Shown here: piece after piece, positions 1-10,800 of the stretch
How positions within the stretch are numbered: position 1 is the first letter of the stretch
Layout: each line of letters starts with the position of its first letter
NCBI GenBank assembly: GCA_002887195.1
Contig: PJAB01001058.1
Span: 1-17,726, forward strand
Source: Chrysochromulina parva
Lineage: Eukaryota; Haptophyta; Prymnesiales; Chrysochromulinaceae
Reading direction: 5' to 3'
Length of the DNA: 17,726 bases
Notes under the pieces: generated by a model
The model's database searches: none
What the model was told of the DNA's origin: nothing
Seen by the model: the letters and a program-made list of their open reading frames with translations, nothing else
Made by a program: the position numbers and the translations under genes

Positions 1-198
1 ACTGAAGAGGTCGAGTGCCTGCTTGAATCCACAAAACCCTACCGGTCCCTACCGTACGTTACTGAAACGACATCGGGCCGTGCGATACTCTACACACACT
101 AGTGCCGCGTTCGGACGGGTGGGTTGTCCTCACGGCCGATCGCGCGTCTTTCCGACGAGTCACGGACATGATTGGGTAGCTTGGCACGCAGAGCGTGC

Positions 199-1344
199 AT
201 GCGTTCGGCTTCGAAAGCGCCGAAATGGGCGCTCACGGTCGCATTCGAAGAGTTTTGGGCCGCACGTCCGTCGGACATCATGCAGAGGCCGACCGGGCTC
301 AACCCACAGCAGGTGGAGCAGAAGGTGCGGAGCGTGCAGCGTGAGCGGCAGCACATGGTCGCGCAAGTCGATGCGGAGCTCGAGGCCGTCATGGCTCGAA
401 TGCAAGCCAAGAAGAATTGGTCACGGCTCGAGGAGGTGAAACAGGAGGAGGAGGTGCAGAGGGCCGCGGAAGAGGCGGCACGCAAGGAGGCCGAACGGGT
501 GGCGGCGCAGCAGGCAGAGGAAAGGCAGCGCAGGGAGCTTGCGGCCAAAAAGCGCTCGGAACATGAAGCAGAAAAGCGGGCCAAGGAGCAAGCGATGCAG
601 AAGGAGTGGGCCGCCAAGGACGCTGCCCTCGCCAAGCAGCTGGAAGAGCTCGTGGAGCAGGTTGAGTCGGGTCAGGCTCCGCCCGAGGCAGCTGCGATGC
701 TCAATAACCTCCTCGGTGGCCTCCTCGGCAGTCCTCCCGCTTCCAAGGCGCCCACCATGGCGCCCTCTCCAGTCACCAAGCCGCGTTCGCCCTCGAAGCC
801 GACATTGCGGGGCGTCGCCCCCGTGATGCCGCCGCCGCCGCAGCAGCAGCAGCAGCCGTCTTCGCCCTCCGCGAGGATGCAGCAGCAGCCATTGCCCTCG
901 TCGCGGCAGCACGATCAGCAGCAGCAGCAGCAGCAGTCGCCCACTTCCTCGCCCACCGCGAGAACGCAGACCGCGAGGCGTGTGGCGATGAAGCCCGTAG
1001 AGGCGGACGAGGAGCACATAGCCACGGGAGCTGAAGGAGGGCTGGCAGAGGCCGAGGCGGCCCTCGACGAGATCGAGCATCAGTACCGCGAGGCCGAGCG
1101 CCGCATGCAGGAGCTGCGCGGCGTCGGTGGGCCTCTGCTTAAGGAGGCGGTGGCCGAGTACAACCGTCTGAAGCCCAAGTTCAGGGAGCTGCAGATGGCG
1201 GTGCGACGCGCCGCGCGCCTCTCGGACGCCGGCCGCTCGTCTCACGTGCCGGTGATCGGCTCCAAGGCGAGCATGCTTTCGGCGCGCCGCCTCGACAGGC
1301 AACGCGAGCGACTGGCTGCCCGAGGTGGCGGCATGGTGTTCTGA
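199..1344 (+). CDS. Coiled-coil protein with polyglutamine tracts, unknown function
   Basis: The frame encodes 381 aa from the first in-frame ATG at 199. The frame is open a little further, but only from a TTG that directly follows a TGA stop at 169-171, so 199 is preferred; an ATG at 280 is an alternative. Residues 37-158 are a strongly charged Glu/Lys/Arg/Ala/Gln-rich segment with heptad-like spacing, typical of a long helical coiled coil. Residues about 180-260 are disordered, rich in Pro, Ser and Gln, with runs of five and seven glutamines encoded by pure CAG. A second charged helix follows at about 281-342, and the tail is basic. No catalytic motif, signal peptide or membrane segment is visible. 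The family was not recognised; a cytoskeletal or scaffold role is only a guess from composition. It is convergent with the giant gene downstream. An unseen upstream exon cannot be excluded. Confidence 0.72.
   Translation: MRSASKAPKWALTVAFEEFWAARPSDIMQRPTGLNPQQVEQKVRSVQRERQHMVAQVDAELEAVMARMQAKKNWSRLEEVKQEEEVQRAAEEAARKEAERVAAQQAEERQRRELAAKKRSEHEAEKRAKEQAMQKEWAAKDAALAKQLEELVEQVESGQAPPEAAAMLNNLLGGLLGSPPASKAPTMAPSPVTKPRSPSKPTLRGVAPVMPPPPQQQQQPSSPSARMQQQPLPSSRQHDQQQQQQQSPTSSPTARTQTARRVAMKPVEADEEHIATGAEGGLAEAEAALDEIEHQYREAERRMQELRGVGGPLLKEAVAEYNRLKPKFRELQMAVRRAARLSDAGRSSHVPVIGSKASMLSARRLDRQRERLAARGGGMVF
838..936 (+). repeat. CAG runs encoding polyglutamine
   Basis: There are five consecutive CAG codons at 841-855 and seven at 916-936, with shorter CAG pairs between. 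They lie in the disordered middle of the coiled-coil protein. Pure CAG codons suggest recent microsatellite expansion. Confidence 0.85.
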
Positions 1345-1827
1345 GCGCGGTACTAGCGGTAGCGCGCCCCCTTCCGTGCCAGCACATGGTCAATATCTGC
1401 ACACAGTGTAATGTGGACCCATGTTCGCTATTGCATGGATTATTTAGCAGGGGTCTTCGTCGGAACTCGGATAGCATGTGTTATCATTCATTACGTGTGA
1501 CATTACGATTCACATTCAGAGACGTAAATTATTCGTAATATTATTCAAGACGGTACCCCGTGCTCTAGGAGCTAGGCTCGCGGACTGCGTGTTGCGAACT
1601 CAATTGAGAGCCGCGGCTCTGGCCTCTCCCTCAGTCTGCCTCTCTGGCCGCTATAGCGCACACTACCGCGACTATGGCATCGTCTATAGATCCATAGGTT
1701 TTCGTCCTGCTTCATACGCTGTGTTGCTCCTCTCGCGTCTCGGGTCTCGGCACCGAATCCGATCTCGAGGTGATCTCGAAGAGATCGTTCCCAAGATAGA
1801 ATCGGCCATTCAACCGCCGGCGAGCGC
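1345..1827. other. Convergent intergenic region
   Basis: This 483-nt stretch separates the 3' ends of the coiled-coil gene and the giant minus-strand gene. It holds the most AT-rich stretch of the left half of the window, around 1480-1550, consistent with 3' untranslated sequence for both genes. No convincing AATAAA signal, RNA gene or conserved frame was seen. A perfect 7-bp inverted repeat (CGATCTC at 1760-1766 with GAGATCG at 1781-1787) is present, but it is too short to call functional. Confidence 0.6.
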
Positions 1828-4800
1828 TCACGACACGAGCTGGGCGCTCCTTTTCTCAACGGCGTAGTCGACGATGAATGCTGGGACCGCCTGTGCCACG
1901 CTGACCGGGCTCGCCTGGCCTGCGGTCGGTGGCCAGCAAATAGCGAGCACGAGCCGCCAGACGCTCAGAGCGGGCGTGGCCCCGGTGGCGGCATCCGCGG
2001 CGTTCGCGCTGCTCTCGCCCCCACGCCCCCACTGGCCATCCCCGCCACCAGCGCCGGCGCCGCCTAGGCCGACGCCGAGGCCACCGCCGCGCCAGCAGCT
2101 TCGCGCGTCGAGCTGATGGGCGAGCACGAGACCCTCGGTGCGCGACGGGCGTGCAGCGACGTGCAGCAGACGCAGCCCCGAGCGCACAAAGTCGGAGATA
2201 GCGCCGAGATCGTCGCCAAGTACGAAGGCGAGTCGGGGGGCGCCCGCCACGGCGCTCGGCGACCCACCGGCAGCGTCCCATGAGGGGAGTGGGGCGCGGC
2301 TGAGCGGCTGCGGAGGGAGCAGCTGGCTGGGCAGGTGGCTGCAGCACTGGAGCACGCGCAGCACCGAGACGGCAACGCCACTGCTGGGGGCAAAGGGCGG
2401 TTGACGTCCGACGAGCTCCGCTACCATCGCAAAGGCCGCTGAGCTCACACCTACCTCGACAATCGACGCGCCCAGCGCCAGCGCTCCGGGCTCTGCGAGA
2501 GGGGGTGCGAATGGCATGGAGCCGCAGCCGTGGAGGGGTGCGAAAGCGTGAGCGCTGTTGACAGCAGCGGGGAGGGGGAGCGAGCTCGTCGCGTCTGCAT
2601 TGGGACGCGACGCCGTCGGTGCTGAGTGGTAGGCGAGTCCGTGGACCAAGCGCCGTGTCCATCGCCCCCCTGCGCCTGCCTGACGGACCGTACCCGAAGG
2701 CCGAGCGCCCCTGGGTGCAGCAGCCTTGCCTGCTGGCACCCAAGGGCCGAACAGAGCCTCGTAGCCGTCGGGTGGTTCCATGCCGATCGGCCACACGGGA
2801 TCGAGCATGCAATCGCTGCGTTGCGGGCGTCCGGCGCGTGCCGCGGCGACCCGCCGCGCCGCCATCTGTGAGTGCTCGCTATCGTACCACGGGTGACTTG
2901 CCTTATCAGGGCGCACCGCCTTGCGAACCCGCCGTGCTCGCTTCGCCTTGGGCGGTGGAGCGGCTGCCGCCTCTGCGGCCGCGCTCGCCATCTGTTGGCA
3001 GCTGGCGGCGGCGGCGGCCACCGCGACCGCCGTGGACTCGGCAGCTGCGGCGGCGCGTGCGGCAGAAGCCGCGGCCGCATCAGCCGCCTTAGCGGCGGCC
3101 GTCGCGGCTGAGGTGGCGGCCGTAGTGGCAGCCGAGGCGGCGGAAGCGGTGGCAGGAGCAGCCACCGAGGCAGTCTCATTCACATTCACATTCACAGCCA
3201 CCGCGGCAGTCTCGTGGTCAGTCCGATTAGGAGCGTGTGCGGGGATCGGCACGTGCAGCTTTGCAGGCAGCTGTGTGGGCCTCGGTGTGGTCGGTGGCGC
3301 GGCTCGTGGCAGCACCGTTTGTGCGCCCGCCGCTGCCTGAGGGGCGCCCGAGACAGCGCTCGACGCGTGTGAGGCTGCCTGAGGGGCGCCCAAGACGACG
3401 CCCGCCGCTGCCAGAGGGGCGCCCGAGACAGCGCTCGCCGCATGCGAGGCTGCCGCATGCGCGGCGTGACCCCATTGCGGCAGCCCCGGAGCGGCCGCCA
3501 CGGTCCCATGGATCGCGAGGGGTGCCTGGGAGGGTGCCTGGGAGGTCGCTTGGGATGCGACCGCAGCGCGCACTCGAGCCGAGTAGCGCGCTGTATTGGG
3601 CGCGACGGGGGTCGATGGTGGGGGGCGGAGTGATGCGCCGACATGCTGGCGACGAAGCCGCAGGATGGCAGCAGCAGCGGCAGCGGCAGCTCGAGGCGTG
3701 CCTCCAACAACACTGCCACCCCCACCGCCGCCTGCCCCCCAAGACTCAACGGGCGGGCCGCCGCCCCCGCCTGCCCAAGACGACGCCCAAGGCTCAACGA
3801 GACTGCGCGGTCGTGGTGTCGTGATGCGTGGCATCAATGTCAAGTAGCGCGGCATGGAGCCTGCCAGGGAGGTTTGTGGCGTGGGCGGCTCCTGGGCAGC
3901 CACTCGCGGCGGCTGCACTGGCGTGGGGTACAAGCCTGTGATGTCCATCGGCGCATCCTCAATAGCAGCCTTGTCCGCCGGGGGCAGCAGCACGCGAGAT
4001 GGCGGCGGCGGTGGCGGCTGTGTTGGTGGCACCAGCTGTGGCCGAGAGGGTGGTTGTGGCGGTGTTGGCGGCGGTGGTGCCACGGCGCCCGGTGCGAGCG
4101 GGGCAGTGGCCAGCGCCGTCGCAAGCGCCGCGAAAGCTGCAAGGCTTGGCTGGCCTTCACACCTCGAGCAGCCTTCACACCCCGAGGGCGCCGTCGCGAG
4201 CGCCTCGAAAGCTGCAAGGTCCGTCCCGTCCGAAGCCGCCTCCGCCGCCAAGGGCCGCGCTGCGTCCCCGAGGTGGTGCGATGGCACTGATGGCGAGGGG
4301 GGCGAGAGTACCAGGCTCTCGGACCAAGCGACCAAGCTCTCGGCGTCGAGCGGCGTCAGGCTACCAGGCTCGAGCTGCACGGGAGAATGCTCGAGCTGCA
4401 CGGGAGAATGCTCGAGCTGCACGGGATCATGCTTCTCGCGATCGAGCGCTGCGTCCGCTGCGTCCGACACGTGCACAGAGGGTTTCATTGCGCTGCCCGG
4501 CATCGCTGGCACGACCGGGACAGGTCCTGGACCTGGTCCCGGGGCCGATGAAGGCCCAAGCACCTCCGATGGGCGATCCGATGCGCGATGGGCCAAGCCG
4601 AGAGCTGTGAATCGACGCTGTGAATCGAAGCCGAGAGCAGCCGACGGACCCAGCGGCAAGGGTGGCTCGCCATCGGCGCTCATCACGGCGCTCAACAACG
4701 GGCTCTGGTCAAACGCTGCTCGAGGTGTGAACGCGGCTCGAGGTGTGAAGGCCGGCCAACCTACATGAGCGCCCGCGGGCGCCATGCCGGGCGCCATGCT

Positions 4801-7800
4801 GGCTGTCTGTGTGCGCGGGTCGTCGAGTTCGTCCGGCGAGGGATGCTCCGGCAGCGGCGTTGACATGTTGAGGGGCGAGGGTACTTCGTTCTGCATGAGC
4901 TCGGCTGGGTGTGTCTGGATGGCGCCATTCACACTGACGTTCACACTGGCGCCAAGCGTAGGGCACGAAATCCCGAGGGCAGCCGAATCCTCAGGCAGCA
5001 CCTCTAGTGCGGCCGGCGTGTGCGCCCAGGCCGCCCGTAGTTTATGGCTCTCCCCACAGGCCGCCCGTAGCTCATGGCTCTCCCCACAGGCCGCCGCGGG
5101 CTCCGGCAAGAGCATCGGCGGCAGTTGGATCTCGAAGACCTGGCCAGCGCAGAGGCCCGAAGGCACCACCGCTTCCATGTTAGGGATGAGCCCAGAGGGC
5201 GTGCGGATGCCATTCACACCATGATTCACATTCACAGCGGTGCCGCCTGCGACGCCCTCTGGCACCGTCACGGCCATCGTGTGCAGCGTATGTGGCGGGC
5301 CTTCACACCTATGTGGCTGGCCTTCACACCCCGAGGGCGCCATCGTGTGCAGCGTATGTGGCGGGCCAGCGGGCGGAGGAGTCGCTCTCGACCGTGGCGG
5401 GGGTAGGGCCGCGCCCGAGACAGCGCCCGAGAGAGCGCCCGGGAGAGCGCCCGGGAGAGCGCCCACTACAGCGCCCGTGCTCGGATGAGTCACCAGCGCG
5501 GGGCTGCGCCAGTCCGCGGGGCTCGGGTGCACCTTGAGGACCTTCGCCGTCAGCCTGGCCGGGGCAGGCGCGCTCAGTGCAGGGCTCTGCAACTCGGGCT
5601 TCGGCGGATGCGTTCGTGGCAGCTCAACACAACGCTCCGCCGTCGGAGGCGGCGCAGCGGGAGCGTTGTGTTGAGCGTCCGCAAGCACGGCAGAGGGCCA
5701 GCCTGCAAGCCATCCAGGTGTGGTCTTGACGACGGCTGCCGGCGGTAAGGGCGCCGGGGTCGAGGCGATCGGCAGCGGCGCGCCCGAAACAGCGCCCAGG
5801 GGCTTCGGCTGCTCGGCTGACGGTGGCGTGCTGGTCCACCTGGCACGTGGCGTGCTGGTTGACCTGCCACGTGGCGTGCTGGTCGACCTGGCACGTGGCG
5901 TGCTGGTCGACCTGGCACGTGGCGTGGCCGACGACTGAGTGACTCTGTGCGCGACGATGCAGCTCTGCGCTTGCGAGGTCTCCTCGGGCTGTGAATGAGG
6001 AGACCGGTCTGTGAAGAAGTCGGGCGCTGTGTCGGGCACGTCCTGGCGCTCGTCAGCCGTTTCAGTGCGACCATTGATCTCAGCCTCACTGTCCCTAATA
6101 TGGCAAGTGCGACCATCAATCTCGGCATCGATCTCGGCCTCGCTGTGCTGCGGTGATTGCGATGGCTGCAGTTCGGAGTGTGATGATTGCGATGATTGCA
6201 GTTCGGGCGGTGTCGGCTCGAAGGACAGCGAGGCCGCTGGCTCCATGGGCGGAGCATGCTCCAGTGCCGCCCTTGCCATATTAGGGTCCTTCTCCAGTGC
6301 CGCACTTGCCATAGTAGGGTCCTGCTCGAGTGCCGCCCTTGCCATAGTAGGGTCCTGCTCGAGTGTCGCACCTGCCATAGTAGGGCCCTGCTCGAGTGTT
6401 GGCGCCAGCCGCGCCTGCACCAGCGGCGGGGCCGAGGCGGGCAGCGACCGAGCGCCCAGCACAGCGCCATCCGGTACGATAGGCGCTGGTGGGGTCGCTC
6501 GGGTGGTCTTCATGAGACGGGGCAGCGTTCCAGCCTGCGCCTGCCCGGCAGCAGGTGCTCGCGTTCCAGCCTGCGCCTGCCCGGCAGCAGGTGCTCGCGT
6601 TCCAGCCTGCGCCTGTGCTCGCGTCGCCGCCTCAGGCGGTGCCCGCGACGGCGCCTGTGCCCGCGCGCTAGGGTGCCTCCTCTCGTCAGGGTGCATCCTC
6701 TCGTTAGGGTGCATCCTCTCGTTAGGGTGCATCCGCGGAGGCTCAGTTGCCATATTAGGATGATGCACGCGATTGTTCGGCGGGGGGTGCGGAGGCTCCA
6801 ATGTCGATGTCGATCTCAATGTCGATCTGAATGTCGATCTCGATGTCGCAGGTTGAGCCTCGACGACCCGTACTGCCGGCACTGCTGACGGCGTCGCTGC
6901 CCGTGGCGTGCATGCCGATGCCGAGGAGGGTTGAGCGATGCATGCCGATGCCGAGGAGGGTTGAGCGATGCATGCCGATGCCGAGGAGGGTTGAGCGATG
7001 CATGCCGATGCCGAGGAGGGCACAGCGACTGGAGTGGCTGTGGCCATCACTCGCGCGTGTGAGGCGACTGACGCTGATGCCACTGGTGACACTGACGCTG
7101 ATGACGCTGATGACGCTGATGACGCTGATGACACTTGCGCGTGTGAGGCGACTGATGCTGATGCAGGTGTCTTCTCGGGTGCTGCCACGTACGCGGATGT
7201 CGGCACCGGCACCGAGACCTTCACACCTCGAGCAGCGTTCACACCTCGTGCGGATGTCAACGGCACCGGCACCGAGACCATCGATGCCGCGTACGTAGTC
7301 GAGTGCATGGGCTCTGTGGGGATGGGCGAGACAGCCGAAGACATTGGGAGCGATTGGGGCGCTGAGGGCGGCAACGACGGTGGCGCCGACTCGAGCGGCG
7401 GTTGGGCCCAGAAGAGCGCCGTCTCGAGCGGCGGTTGGGAGCAGTAGAGCGCGCCCACCTCGCTGGACGTTTCAGGGAGGCTCGTGGCCGAGGGAGGAGA
7501 GGGATCAGGCGTTGGCTGCGCGCTGGGCTTCGGCTGGCCGGGTGTGGAGGGCCCCGGCGTCCACAGGCCCTTGAGCGACGCCTCGGCGTCGAGTGTGAAG
7601 CGCATCTGCGCCATCTGGCTGGCCTCGGCGTCGAGCGCGAGGCGCATCTGCGACATCTGGCTAATCTTCTCGACCATCTGGGCTTGGAAGCGCTCGAGCT
7701 CTTGCTGCTGCTCGAGCTGCTCCTCGCGCGTCTGGAGCGTGGGCGTCCTCTGACGCATCTGCTCGATGCGATCCATCTGATGCGCCATCTGCTCGCGCAG

Positions 7801-10800
7801 CTGCTGCTCGAAGCGCTCAAGCTCCCGCCGGCGACGATGCCAGCTCGAGGTCCGCCGCGCCCCTCGGACTGGCGGCTCGTCGTTGATCGCGTCTTCCTTG
7901 GTGGCCTCCGCCTCACCCTCCCCCTCCTCTTCCTCCTCCTCTTCCTCCTCGTCCACATCCTCGTCCTCGCCCTCCTCGCCCTCCTCCTCCTCTGCAGCCG
8001 AGCTCGAAAAGCACCGCGACGACGCCGGCGCCCGTCGCACCGTCGACCGGCTCAAACTCTGCGCCGGCGACACCTCGCGTGCCGATGACGGCGTGGCCCC
8101 TGTCGGCGTCGTCCCGAGCGCGTCCAAGGAGGCGAAGCACGTGGCCACAGCATCCTCAATCTCCGCCGCATGCATGTGCCGGCGCATGTAACCGTCGCGT
8201 CGCCGTTCCATTGAGAGGCGCCGCCGCTCCGACTCTCGTGTGCTCGCCTCCGACGCTTCCCATGCTGCGACGCCCTGCGCCATCTGCACCTGCTGCTGCG
8301 TCGCGGCCACACACCCCGAAGGCCCAGCGGTACCAGAAGGCCCAGCGGGCCGCGGCTCTGGTGCGTAGACGGTATGGTACAGCTGCTGCTCCGGCAGCGC
8401 AGCCAGGCAGTTCGCGACGTCGGCCGCGCGGAGCCGCCGATCAAGAGCCTCGGTTGCGCTCAACACGGCGCTCGCGCCCCGTGACGGCAGATCCGACACG
8501 CTGTTCATCGTCGGCCTGAGCGCGTTCACGCTGGTAGCGGAGGCGGCAGCAGCGGCGGCAGCGGCGGCGGCAGTGGCGGCGGCAGCGGCAGTGGTGGCCG
8601 GCGGGACGAGCGCTGAGGGCGTCGCTTCCCACTGGCTCTCCCTCATTAGGCTCTCCCTTATTTGGCTCTCCCTCATTTGGCTCTCTCTCTTGCGCATCCG
8701 ATGAGGCGACTCCGCGAACGCAGTGCTCTCCAAGAGGCCTTCCCTCAACTCATCCCTCGATCGCTTGGGAGAGCTCATCAGACCTCGGCTCTGCCTCTGG
8801 CGCTCAGCGCGCCGGGCACGCCTCTGCTCCAAGATACGCATCGCGAGCCGCTCCGTCTTGCCAATGTGTGCGGCCGTGCGCCAGTCGTGCCACGTCTCGC
8901 GAAGAGTCCTCTGGGAGTGGTGCGCGCGTGCACAGGCGAGGCAGTGCGCGTGCACCGCGCGCTCATATCGGCGCGTCGCCGCGCTCGCCTGCCACTCGTA
9001 CAAGTAGCGCCGGCACGGGCGCAGCTCGCGGTTCGAGATCGCGAGCTCGCGGCTCGAGATCGCGGGCTCGGCCCCTCCGACGATTCGTAGGGAGGGAGGG
9101 AGGAGCACCTCCTCGCGCTCGGATCGTGCGCCGGCCGCATGCCAGCCAGCTTGGGCCGCTTGGCGTGGCGAGCACGTGCCAGCTGGCGTCGCATGGAGCG
9201 TGTATGCCGCTTGGTCGTGGCTGAGCGAGGATGCTGCGTGGTCGTGGCTGAGCGAGGATGCTGCGTGGTCGTGGCTGAGCGAGGATGCTGCGTGGCTCTG
9301 GTGCGCAGCGGTGCAGGCTACCGCTGCAGGGGTCGAGACAGCTCCCAAGGCTACAAAGGCTGCGGCCGCGCACGCTGCGCTGCGCCGATGCCATCGCCCT
9401 TCCTCGTCACGACACAGGCCCGCCTGCTGTGCCTGCAGCGGCTGCGACGATGGCTGCACCTCCAGCGATTCTTCGACAGTGCCCAGCGCAACACGGAACG
9501 CTTGAGCCACCTGCGCGTCGCCCGCCAGCAGGCGCCGTAGGCCAGCGCGCAGCTCATGCGGGCTAATGGAGCCGTCCGCGTTGCTATCGAGCGCCGCAAA
9601 GAGCAGCGCGCTCTCCGCCGCGCTCGCGCCGGGCGCCAGAGCCGGAGTTGCCGCCGCTGGTGGTGGCACGTGTGGTGCGCTCGATACGACGCTCGTCGCC
9701 TCTCGCACAGCCGACGCGGGTGCACACGTAGCCCCGAGAGCCTGCGCGCCGCGGGCATGCAAGTGCTCGCTTTGGCGCGATTCGGCCGCATGCAAGTGCT
9801 CGCTTTGGCGCGATTCGGCCGCATGCAAGTGCTCGCTTTGTCGCGATTCGGCCTCGCGGCAGCTCAGCTTCAAGCGCAGCGCCGCGGCCGAGGCGGCCGC
9901 GGCCTCCGCCAAGGCGAGGCATCCACACTGGGCACGGGCTGCTCGGACGGCGGAAGGTCTCGCCACTTCCATATTAGGAGCGATCGGCCCTCCCGAAGGC
10001 ACCGAACATGCGACCACCACGTCAGATGCGCCCATCACGGCGCCCATGCCTGTGGCCATCTCCCGGTGTGCCGAAGCACAGATGTCAATCTCCCGGTGGG
10101 CCGAAGCACAGATGCCAACGGCGGTCCCGCCCACGCCGCCCGCCCCGCCCACGCCGCCCGCCCCGCCCTTGACGCCGGCGCCGCCCTTGACGCCCGCTTC
10201 ACATGCGTGCAGATGCGCGAGCTCGAAGGACGAGATCCCTTTTGGCGCGATCTCGAAGGACGAGATCGCCTTAGCGGGCGCGCTGCGCAGTCTCCCCGCC
10301 TCGAGATCGCGTACCAGCTCTCCAAACTCCTTGAGATCCATCTGACCGTCAGGCGTGTCATCGTACCGGGCAAGCACCGCCGCCGTGCCCGGAGCTGACA
10401 GGTCGATGCCATAGTGGCGAAGGGCCGCGTGGAGCTCGGCACGATCCATGAAACCACTGTGGTCCGCGTCGAAGCGATCGAAGGCGGTCACCACGCGCAC
10501 GGGGACACGCGAGGAGCCTTGATACAGGGAGTTGAGGCGCGAAGAGCCCAGGTGCAACGAGCTCAGGCTCGAGATGCAATCTGGCCGTCCGGAGCTCAGG
10601 CTTCGGCTTGGCTCGAAGGAAGTGTGGCCCGCGGCACACGCCAACGGCTCGGTGGCTGTGGCGGCGGCGGCGGCGCACGAGTAGCCAGAGGCGAAGGCGC
10701 ATGAACAGGCACAGCCGCTGCTGGCAGCAGCGCCCGAGCCGCGGCATGCGGGAGCAGCGCTTGAGCAGCAGCGGCTCTGCTCCCACGCCAGGCAGGCCGT

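Noticed and set aside
1..198. Short frames at the left edge
   Set aside because: They have no domain content, are read through the real gene in other frames, and no start or splice evidence links them to a gene.
3854..4768. 304-aa plus-strand frame with Gly/Ser/Ala-rich sequence
   Set aside because: It is antisense to the giant gene and mirrors its repeats; several comparable antisense frames in this gene are also GC-driven shadows.
6911..7020. CRISPR-like array of 30-bp repeats
   Set aside because: Repeats are directly adjacent with no spacers and encode a regular 10-residue unit in the giant protein.
7402..8088. 228-aa plus-strand frame
   Set aside because: It is the antisense of the coiled coil and acidic tract; its Leu and Arg runs are complement artefacts.
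10247..10269. Perfect 9-bp inverted repeat (GCGATCTCG / CGAGATCGC, 5-nt loop)
   Set aside because: It arises from two adjacent copies of a GATCTCGAAGGACGAGATC-type coding repeat (ISSFELA units). There is no sign of a regulatory role inside the coding region.
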